Assembly (NCBI GenBank): GCA_964604565.1
Contig: CAZRZN010000154.1
Coordinates: 1 to 9,721, forward strand
DNA length: 9,721 nucleotides
Direction of reading: 5' to 3'
Origin: CAZRZN01 sp964604565
Lineage (GTDB): Bacteria > Pseudomonadota > Alphaproteobacteria > Rhodobacterales > Rhodobacteraceae
Numbering within the stretch: the stretch's first letter is position 1; every line of letters starts with the position of its first letter. The position numbers and the translations under genes are program-made. This document shows, piece by piece, positions 1 to 5,723 of this stretch. The notes under the pieces were generated by a model. The model saw nothing but the letters and a program-made list of their open reading frames with translations, made no database searches and had not been told where the DNA came from.

Positions 1-92
1 ACGTCCATGATCTGACACAGCCGGTTCACCGGGATGTCGTGCCGGTGTTCTTCGAAGAAGGCAAGGCGCGCGCGCCAGGATTTGCGAGCTAC
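1..92 (-). pseudogene. IS3-family transposase OrfB remnant (N-terminal part, runs off left edge)
   Basis: Reading the minus strand from about base 92 to base 1 gives a peptide containing FFEEHRHDIPVNRLCQ followed by IMDV. This matches the pattern that opens IS3-family OrfB proteins: an aromatic residue, 'EHR', a 'PV' pair, then 'R-L/M-C-Q/R-V/I-L/M-x-V'. In those proteins this region precedes the DDE integrase core, which would lie outside the window. No in-frame ATG, GTG or TTG occurs just upstream, no OrfA can be read in the other minus-strand frames before the neighbouring gene fragment begins, and no terminal inverted repeat is evident. It is therefore probably a truncated element joined to foreign sequence. 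The family call rests on about 25 residues. The plus-strand reading of the same bases is open but looks like nothing known. Confidence 0.55.
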
Positions 93-112
93 AAGGACCG
101 CAAGGCCGTCGC

Positions 113-301
113 AGCGGCGCCCATGAAGGGAGTGACGCGGTGACCTACGAAAAAGGCCGTGGACAAACTTCTGGCGAGGGCAGCTTTGAAACCCCGTTCG
201 CGGGGGACCATGGCTGGTTCTGGCGCAATCGGGACAAAGCTGACGTAACGGTAACGCTGCAATTGCGCGGCGACTACAGCGAAATCGTCAGAAGCGAGTG
301 A
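113..301 (+). pseudogene. C-terminal fragment of a transmembrane anchor protein (N-terminus lost)
   Basis: The plus-strand frame ending in TGA at 299-301 encodes a tail containing VTYEKGRGQ, then GDHGWFWRNR, then VTVTLQLRGDY. I recognise this as the conserved C-terminal periplasmic domain of Rhodobacterales proteins annotated 'transmembrane anchor protein', which are about 200 residues with one N-terminal membrane helix and often lie in metal-resistance islands. A full-length protein would have the helix and an acidic/Ala-Pro linker upstream. Here the frame is open only back to base 11, and upstream of about 113 the sequence reads instead as an IS3-like remnant on the other strand. The GTG at 140 falls inside the conserved domain and is not a credible start. 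This is the 3' stub of a gene broken by a transposition or recombination event. It converges on copD and probably belonged to the same resistance island. The exact breakpoint (about 93-125) is uncertain. Confidence 0.65.
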
Positions 302-307
302 CAGGCT

Positions 308-347
308 ATCCCGGCCACCTGCGCATTGCTGTGCGGGTGGCCGGGAT
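308..347. terminator. Strong GC-rich hairpin between convergent gene ends
   Basis: A nearly perfect 18-bp stem (outer 12 bp perfect: ATCCCGGCCACC pairing with GGTGGCCGGGAT; inner 6 bp with two G-T wobbles) closes on a 4-base TTGC loop. It starts 6 bases after the stop of the plus-strand anchor fragment and ends 8 bases from the copD stop. This is the expected place for a bidirectional terminator at converging genes. No run of T follows on either strand, so intrinsic termination may be weak; it could also protect 3' ends. Confidence 0.7.
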
Positions 348-355
348 CTTCAAGT

Positions 356-1249
356 CTATCCGGAAACCGGCGGGCCGGTGACTGTCGTCAAAACGGCCGT
401 CGTCAACATGACAAGCGCAATAAGCGCGGCCTCGATCCGGATGGATCTTGCAAGGTTTTTGGCAGATTGCGGATCGCCCCGCTGCAAGGCCGGGGTCAGG
501 CTTATCTTGTTCAAAGCTGCGAGGCTCAACACGGCTGCAAAGACGAAGAGTTTCACCATGAAGAACTGACCGTAGGGGGTGAACATCGCGCTGACGGTCC
601 AGTTTGTCAGCACCCCAAGGCTCAAAGTGCCGACAAGGGTCAGGCCACCAACCACCCACAGCGCCTTTTGCCCGAAGTCATGGGCCACTGCACCGGCTCG
701 GTTAAGATCCGGGCTTCGCGCCACACGCGCAAGCGGGGCCAAAGAACTGATCCAAAAGGCCAAGCCCAGAATGTGAAGGGTGATCAGCAAGCCCAGCAGC
801 AGCCTCGGCTCCTCCAAGGCGTGCCCCCGAAAAACAAAGGAGGCGCATGCGATCACTGCTCCGCAGGTTGCGGGAAAGAGGGCTTTACGATGCGACAGAG
901 CGACCGTGAGGATCAGACCGAGGCCAACAAGGCGGATGGCAATGCTGGTTCCCAAGGGGCCGTCGTTCACCATGGTGAGCATCATGGGGTCAGAGGCGCC
1001 CGCCCATGTCCCACCCATCAGAAAGCTGGCGCGAAGAGGCAGGCGCACAAGAGAGGTGAGCGCTGCGAGGACCGCCATCACGATCGCAATCCGTCGCAGC
1101 CTGCGTTGCTCCACTTCAGACAGCTGCTTGAGCGACGCCAACACCAGCACCGACCCTGCCGCCAAAAGCGTGGTCGCATACACCATCGCCTTGACGCAGA
1201 TCGAAAGCCAGGTGATGCCCTCAGCCGCTACGAGTGCGCCCCACACCAC
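356..1249 (-). CDS. copD: CopD family copper resistance inner-membrane protein
   Basis: This 297-residue polytopic protein has about eight hydrophobic segments and belongs to the CopD family. Family marks are GHA at 142-144 followed by a helix with H159 and W166 (the 'GHA ... LH ... W' pattern), and the segment from 225 that starts YGQFFMVKLFVF and ends near P253 (the 'YG...K' block). CopD works with periplasmic CopC and is generally thought to move copper across, or manage it at, the inner membrane; its direction is not fully settled. The start used is GTG at 1249; a second GTG follows directly at 1246, and starting at M22 would delete the first membrane helix. The SD is weak. The start lies only 3 bases after the copC stop, so translation is probably coupled to copC. 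It is the last gene of the operon, and the hairpin at 308-347 follows it. Confidence 0.9.
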   Translation of the reverse strand: MVWGALVAAEGITWLSICVKAMVYATTLLAAGSVLVLASLKQLSEVEQRRLRRIAIVMAVLAALTSLVRLPLRASFLMGGTWAGASDPMMLTMVNDGPLGTSIAIRLVGLGLILTVALSHRKALFPATCGAVIACASFVFRGHALEEPRLLLGLLITLHILGLAFWISSLAPLARVARSPDLNRAGAVAHDFGQKALWVVGGLTLVGTLSLGVLTNWTVSAMFTPYGQFFMVKLFVFAAVLSLAALNKISLTPALQRGDPQSAKNLARSIRIEAALIALVMLTTAVLTTVTGPPVSG

Positions 1250-1252
1250 CTG

Positions 1253-1612
1253 TTACTCGGTGACTTCGAAAGAAAACGCGCCCTGCATCGGGTGGCCATC
1301 TTCGGCCAGGCCACGCCACTTGACCTGATAGGTTCCCTTGGGAAGGGTTGGCACTGCGGCGTCAAACACCTTGACGGGCTGCATGTTGTCGGTGCGTGAC
1401 AGGTCATAGTCTGTGCCATCCTGGCCCGTGACCGAGACCAACGTCACCCGCATGGGCATATCGAAAGTCATGCCGACCATGTCAGGCGATGCGGCAAGCA
1501 CTGCGCCATCGGCTGGCCGGGTGCCTTCCTTTGACGAATGGGCAAACGCTGCCTGCGATGCCAGCCCCACGGCCAGCAAAGCGCCGAGAACCCTGCGTGA
1601 AACATTGATCAT
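1253..1612 (-). CDS. copC: CopC periplasmic copper-binding protein
   Basis: This 119-residue CopC-family protein has a signal peptide (residues 1-24, twin Arg at 6-7, hydrophobic core, AFA before the cut). Cleavage after A24 would expose H25 as the mature N-terminus. Known CopC Cu(II) sites use the N-terminal His together with the Asp and His of a DGH motif; here these are D105 and H107 in EDGHPMQG. The TFDMPM segment (49-54) and the 'G-x-Y-x-V-x-W-R' strand (93-100) are also typical. It lacks the extended Met/His loop of the classical CopC Cu(I) site, so it appears to be the Cu(II)-only type. The start at 1612 has a good SD; the frame is open upstream to 1696 but without signal-peptide character. 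Mature length, about 95 residues, is normal. copD follows immediately. Confidence 0.93.
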   Translation of the reverse strand: MINVSRRVLGALLAVGLASQAAFAHSSKEGTRPADGAVLAASPDMVGMTFDMPMRVTLVSVTGQDGTDYDLSRTDNMQPVKVFDAAVPTLPKGTYQVKWRGLAEDGHPMQGAFSFEVTE

Positions 1613-1619
1613 ATTGGTG

Positions 1620-1625
1620 TCCCTC
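1620..1625 (-). promoter_or_regulatory. Shine-Dalgarno site of copC
   Basis: GAGGGA on the minus strand lies 7 bases before the ATG at 1612. It fixes that ATG as the start, rather than upstream in-frame codons reaching back to 1696 that would overlap the cytochrome gene. Confidence 0.75.
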
Positions 1626-1637
1626 TTTGTGTCTTGT

Positions 1638-2072
1638 TCAATTGATGCCATTGGCGCGTTGCAGCGCCCGGACATAGGCCACGATCGTCTCCACATCCGA
1701 CGTCGTCGGTCCCTCTACGGCGGGCATGTTGCCAAAGGTCCAGTGGTGCGCGCGTACCCCGTTCATTGCAGCGAGATGAAACGATCGATCTCCGTGATGG
1801 CTCGGTTCGTAGATCACATGCACAAGGGGCGGGCCCATGCCATCGCGTCCGGATGCGTTCGCACCATGACATGCGGCGCAGTTTTCCTCAAAAGCCTGCG
1901 CGCCCAGTTGTTCTTGCGGCGTGAAGGCGTCGGGCAGGGTGACAGCAACCATTGCATGTCCCCCGTCCCCTGCAACCATGTCGGCGTGTGAGGGGTCTTT
2001 TATCAGCGTGACCCAGATGGCGATTGCGAGAGCGCCAAACACGACAATACCGCCGAGGATGCGCTTTTTCAT
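1638..2072 (-). CDS. Membrane-anchored c-type cytochrome of the copper operon
   Basis: This 144-residue monoheme class I cytochrome c has one CXXCH heme site, CAACH at 65-69. The likely sixth ligand is M116 in GNMPAV, followed by the usual C-terminal helix containing 'IVAYVRALQ'. Residues 5-24 form a hydrophobic N-terminal segment after MKKR. This is either an uncleaved anchor or a signal peptide cut near SHA (28-30), so the heme domain lies in the periplasm. It has many histidines between heme and Met ligands (H85, H92, H93, H99, H109, H110), which could bind metal. The start at 2072 is supported by an SD; the frame extends upstream to 2147 without signal-peptide features. It lies between cusF and copC, 25 bases before copC. 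A role in periplasmic copper redox chemistry, or feeding electrons to a copper-related oxidase, is inferred from context only. Confidence 0.88.
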   Translation of the reverse strand: MKKRILGGIVVFGALAIAIWVTLIKDPSHADMVAGDGGHAMVAVTLPDAFTPQEQLGAQAFEENCAACHGANASGRDGMGPPLVHVIYEPSHHGDRSFHLAAMNGVRAHHWTFGNMPAVEGPTTSDVETIVAYVRALQRANGIN

Positions 2073-2078
2073 GAGAGT

Positions 2079-2084
2079 TTCCTT
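2079..2084 (-). promoter_or_regulatory. Shine-Dalgarno site of the cytochrome c gene
   Basis: AAGGAA on the minus strand lies 6 bases before the ATG at 2072. This selects the start that gives a compact MKKR signal/anchor sequence over the longer open frame to 2147. Confidence 0.7.
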
Positions 2085-2094
2085 CCCTTGGTTG

Positions 2095-2130
2095 GTCGCA
2101 GGCAGCTGTCGCGCTGACCCTGCCTGCGAC
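2095..2130 (-). repeat. Intercistronic 11-bp perfect inverted repeat (cusF / cytochrome gap)
   Basis: GTCGCAGGCAG (2095-2105) and its exact complement CTGCCTGCGAC (2120-2130) are separated by 14 bases. The hairpin fills the middle of the 78-base gap between the cusF stop and the cytochrome start, and ends 11 bases before the cytochrome SD. No T run follows in the direction of transcription, so it looks more like an mRNA processing or stability element, or a partial attenuator, than a full terminator. Confidence 0.6.
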
Positions 2131-2150
2131 TGAGAGTGCTGCGCCAAAGT

Positions 2151-2495
2151 TCACTCGGGCATCATCGCACCGATCATGTACATGCCGTCACCGCCCTTGA
2201 TCAGCATCAGGGTCACGCTGTCCCCGGCGGCCACATCCCCCATCATCTGGGCATCAGGAGCGAGCGCCAGATCCATGGTCATCGCTGGCCAGCCGATTTC
2301 AGGGATCGGTTCGTGACTGACATTGGCAGTGCCGTCCGCAATGGAATTGACAGTCGCCTTTGTATGAACCGCGCCCTCCATCTGGGCATCGGTCATGGGC
2401 ATGTTGGAATGATCCATGGTGCCATGGTTCATCTGGGCAAAAGCCGCAGGGGCTGTGAGCAATGCTGCCGCAAGGGTCAGGGTGAGGTGTTTCAT
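2151..2495 (-). CDS. cusF: CusF-like periplasmic Cu(I)/Ag(I)-binding protein
   Basis: This 114-residue protein has a signal peptide (1-20, cleavage after AFA) and a single CusF domain. The metal site has the family spacing His-x7-Trp-x2-Met-x-Met: H61, W69, M72 and M74, within SHEPIPEIGWPAMTMD. In E. coli CusF the corresponding His36, Met47 and Met49 hold Cu(I) or Ag(I) and Trp44 caps it. A flexible mature N-terminus (residues 21-44) is rich in Met and His (M22, H24, M27, H29, M32, M34, M39, H44) and may add binding sites. CusF hands metal to the CusB/CusA pump. The gene follows cusA by 36 bases, with AAAGG upstream of its ATG. Its core closely resembles module 2 of the CusB in this operon, so the two are probably related by duplication. 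Confidence 0.93.
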   Translation of the reverse strand: MKHLTLTLAAALLTAPAAFAQMNHGTMDHSNMPMTDAQMEGAVHTKATVNSIADGTANVSHEPIPEIGWPAMTMDLALAPDAQMMGDVAAGDSVTLMLIKGGDGMYMIGAMMPE

Positions 2496-2531
2496 GAGAT
2501 GCCTTTCAGGTTGAGGTTGAGAAATACGGGG

Positions 2532-5500
2532 TTACTCGGCCGGCATTGGACCGGTGACCGAGACGGGGTCCAATGCGGCGGTCGTCTGGAGTTCGCGATT
2601 GACACGGGAAAGGGCGAGCCGCTTCCAGATCACGAAGATCGACGGGATGACAAAGAGCGTCAGCAGCGTCGCCGTGGCCATGCCTCCCACCATCGGGGCC
2701 GCGATGCGCTGCATGATCTCCGATCCGGTGCCAGTGCCGTACATGATCGGGATGAGCCCGGCGAAGATCGTGGCCACCGTCATCACCTTGGGCCTCACCC
2801 GCAGCAGCGCGCCTTCGAAGACAACCTCTTCGACATCGAGGCGGGTCATCTTGCGTGCCTCCGCCATCGCCAATTTCTTGCGCTTCTCCCAGGCGAGGTT
2901 GAGGTAGAGCAGCATCACGATGGCCGTTTCGACCGCGACGCCCGCCAGGGCGATGAACCCCACCAGAACGGCGACGGAAATATCGAAGCTGAGATACCAC
3001 AGAAACCAGACGCCACCTGCCAACGCCACTGGCAGCGCGGCAAGGATGATCCCCACTTCGATCACGCGGTTGAAGGCCATGAACAGCATCAGAGTGATGA
3101 TCAGCAGCGTTGCGGGCGCCACCAGTTTCAGGCGTTCCTGCATCCGCTCGATGTATTCGTACTGCCCGGACCAGGCGATGGAGTAGCCCGGCGGGAGGGT
3201 GACCTGAGCAGCAACCACCTCGCGGGCCTCGGTCACGTAGCCGCCCAGATCGCGCCCGGCGATGTCGATGAACACGAAACCGGTGCGGCGTGCATTCTCG
3301 GATCGGATCATGCCGGGCCCGTCCACGATCTTGATCTCTGCCATCGCGCCCAATGGGATATGCGCACCCGAGGGTGTCACCACGGGCAAATCTCGCAGCC
3401 GTTCGGGGCTGTTTCGCCATTCCTGCGGATAGCGCAGATTGATCGGGAAGCGTTCCAGCCCCTCGACGGACTCAGACACCTGCATCCCGCCAATCGCGGT
3501 CTGAACCACGTCCTGCACATCACGCACGCTCATCATGTAGCGGGCAGCAGCGTCCCGATTCACGTCGATCTCGATGAACCTGCCCCCGATGGGTCTTTCC
3601 GCATAGGCAGATGCCGTTCCCTCGATGCCCGCAACGACGCGCTCGACCTCGATCCCGATCTGCTCGATCACACTCAGATCAGCGCCCGAAATCTTGACCC
3701 CTACGGGCGTCTTGATGCCGGTCGCCAGCATGTCGATGCGGTTCTTGATCGGCTGGATCCAGACATTGGTGACGCCCGGGATCTGCACGACGCGGTCCAG
3801 CTCGTTGCGGATCATCTCCATCGTCATGCCTTCGCGCCATTCCTTTTCTGGGCGCAACTGGATCGTCGTTTCGATCATGGTCAGCGGGGCTGGATCCGTG
3901 GCCGTATCAGCCCTGCCCAGCTTGCCATGAACCGTCAGCACTTCGGGGACTGTCGCGATCAGGCGATCGGATTGCTGAAGCACCTCGCGGGCCTTGCCGA
4001 TGGACACGCCGGGATAGAGCGACGGCATATAGAGGAAATCGCCCTCGTTCAGTTCGGGCATGAATTCTGTCCCGATCCGTTGCAGCGGCCACCACATGGA
4101 GGCGACCAGGGCACAGGCCAGCATCGTCGTCGCCCAGGGCCAGGCAACAGCGGCGTCCAGAAACGGGCGGTAGATCCAGATCACGATCCGGTTCAGCGGG
4201 TTCTTGCGCTCGGGGATGATCCGGCCGCGCACGAAATAGCCCATCAGCACCGGAACCAACGTGATCGACAGGATCGCGGCGGCGGCCATTGCATAGGTCT
4301 TGGTGAAGGCCAACGGCTTGAACAGCCGTCCCTCCTGACTTTCCAGAACAAAAACAGGCATGAAGCTGACGGTGATGATCGCCAGCGAGAAGAACAGGGC
4401 CGGGCCGACCTCGGTGGCGCATTCGGTCACGATCCGCCATCGGTTCTCGTTGCTGAGCTTTTCCTTTTCCAAACGTCGGTGCATCGCCTCGATCATCACG
4501 ATGGCTGCGTCGACCATGGCGCCAATAGCGATGGCGATGCCGCCAAGCGACATGATGTTGGCGTTCACGCCCTGCATCTTCATGATGATGAAGGCGGCGA
4601 ATATGCCGAGCGGCAGGGAAAGCAGGATCACCAACGACGACCGGATGTGCAAAAGGAAGGCCGCGCAGACAAGGATGACGACGATGAATTCCTCGGTCAG
4701 CTTCTTTTGCAGGTTGTCGATGGCGCGTTCGATGACGCCCGCGCGGTTGTAGGTCGTAACGATCTCGACGCCTTCGGGAAGTGAGGCGCGCAATTCCTCG
4801 ATCCGCGTCTCGACCGCCTTGATCGTGGCCAGCGCATTGCCGCCCCAGCGCAGGATCACCACACCGCCCACCGCGTCGCCCTCACCATCCAGCTCGCCGA
4901 CACCGCGCCGCATCTCGGGACCAAGCCGGATGTCGGCGACATCGCCAAGGGTCAGGGCCGCGCCGCGCTGGTTCACCATCAGCGGCGCCGATGCAAGATC
5001 CGCCAGATCGTCGACATAGCCGGTCGAGCGGACCATGAACTCCGCCTCGCCCATCTCGATCACGGAGCCGCCGGTTTCGCGGTTGGCGGATTGGATGGCG
5101 TTTCGGATCTGGGCAAGTGTCAGGTCATAGGCCCGCAGCTTGTTTGGATCGATCACCACCTGATATTGTTTAACCATGCCGCCGATGGTGGCGACCTCCG
5201 ACACGCCATCGACGGTCTGAAGCTCGTATTTCAGAAACCAGTCCTGAAGGGTCCGCAATTGCGCCAGATCGTGCCCCCCGGTGCGGTCGATCAGCGCGTA
5301 TTGATAGATCCAGCCCACGCCCGTCGCATCCGGACCGAGTTGCGGCGACACGCCTTCGGGCAGGTTCGCCGTGATCTGGCCAAGGTATTCCAGCACCCGC
5401 GTGCGCGCCCAATAGAGATCGGTGCCGTCCTCGAACACGACATAGACATAACTGTCGCCGAAGAAGGAAAACCCGCGCACGTCGCTGGCCCCCGGCACGG

Positions 5501-5723
5501 CAAGCATGGCGGTGGCAATGGGATAGGTGACCTGGTCCTCGACAACCTGTGGCGCCTGACCCGCGTAGGGCGTGCGGACAATCACCTGCACGTCCGACAG
5601 GTCCGGGATCGCGTCCACCGGAGTTTCCCGGATCGCCCAGATTCCCGCGACGCCCATCATGATCGCAAGGGCCAGTATGATCACCCGGTTCGCAATCGAG
5701 GCGCGGATGATGGCGGCGATCAT
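2532..5723 (-). CDS. cusA: CusA-type heavy-metal RND efflux pump, Cu(I)/Ag(I)
   Basis: This 1063-residue protein is full length for a heavy-metal-efflux (HME) RND transporter. It has the N-terminal TPVDAIPDLSDVQV signature (34-47), a first membrane helix, two large periplasmic halves and two clusters of membrane helices (about 345-500 and 870-1035). Substrate evidence is the methionine triad: M566 (FLYMPS), M616 (PLTMIETT) and M665 (RIDMLATG). These match E. coli CusA Met573, Met623 and Met672 in context and in exact spacing (50 and 49 residues). The proton-relay residues are also present: D405 in GAMVDAAIVMIE, E932 in GVAVETAIVM and K979 in RVRPKVMT. It should therefore export monovalent copper or silver, using proton-motive force, into an outer-membrane channel that is not encoded here. 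The start at 5723 overlaps the cusB stop as ATGA, so the two are translationally coupled. No damage is seen. Confidence 0.97.
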   Translation of the reverse strand: MIAAIIRASIANRVIILALAIMMGVAGIWAIRETPVDAIPDLSDVQVIVRTPYAGQAPQVVEDQVTYPIATAMLAVPGASDVRGFSFFGDSYVYVVFEDGTDLYWARTRVLEYLGQITANLPEGVSPQLGPDATGVGWIYQYALIDRTGGHDLAQLRTLQDWFLKYELQTVDGVSEVATIGGMVKQYQVVIDPNKLRAYDLTLAQIRNAIQSANRETGGSVIEMGEAEFMVRSTGYVDDLADLASAPLMVNQRGAALTLGDVADIRLGPEMRRGVGELDGEGDAVGGVVILRWGGNALATIKAVETRIEELRASLPEGVEIVTTYNRAGVIERAIDNLQKKLTEEFIVVILVCAAFLLHIRSSLVILLSLPLGIFAAFIIMKMQGVNANIMSLGGIAIAIGAMVDAAIVMIEAMHRRLEKEKLSNENRWRIVTECATEVGPALFFSLAIITVSFMPVFVLESQEGRLFKPLAFTKTYAMAAAAILSITLVPVLMGYFVRGRIIPERKNPLNRIVIWIYRPFLDAAVAWPWATTMLACALVASMWWPLQRIGTEFMPELNEGDFLYMPSLYPGVSIGKAREVLQQSDRLIATVPEVLTVHGKLGRADTATDPAPLTMIETTIQLRPEKEWREGMTMEMIRNELDRVVQIPGVTNVWIQPIKNRIDMLATGIKTPVGVKISGADLSVIEQIGIEVERVVAGIEGTASAYAERPIGGRFIEIDVNRDAAARYMMSVRDVQDVVQTAIGGMQVSESVEGLERFPINLRYPQEWRNSPERLRDLPVVTPSGAHIPLGAMAEIKIVDGPGMIRSENARRTGFVFIDIAGRDLGGYVTEAREVVAAQVTLPPGYSIAWSGQYEYIERMQERLKLVAPATLLIITLMLFMAFNRVIEVGIILAALPVALAGGVWFLWYLSFDISVAVLVGFIALAGVAVETAIVMLLYLNLAWEKRKKLAMAEARKMTRLDVEEVVFEGALLRVRPKVMTVATIFAGLIPIMYGTGTGSEIMQRIAAPMVGGMATATLLTLFVIPSIFVIWKRLALSRVNRELQTTAALDPVSVTGPMPAE

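Noticed and set aside
3..143. Plus-strand open frame ending at the TGA at 141-143, possibly the end of an upstream gene
   Set aside because: The peptide resembles no family, and the minus strand of the same bases reads as an IS3 OrfB N-terminus.
326..1399. A 357-codon plus-strand open frame opposite copD
   Set aside because: It is a hydrophilic, His/Gln/Arg-rich shadow of a membrane-protein gene that shows clear CopD motifs on the minus strand.
2136..4784. An 882-codon open frame on the plus strand opposite cusA
   Set aside because: It is antisense to a full-length CusA with all functional residues. It is rich in His, Asp, Arg and Gln with no domain, which is typical of an antisense shadow in GC-rich codon-biased DNA.
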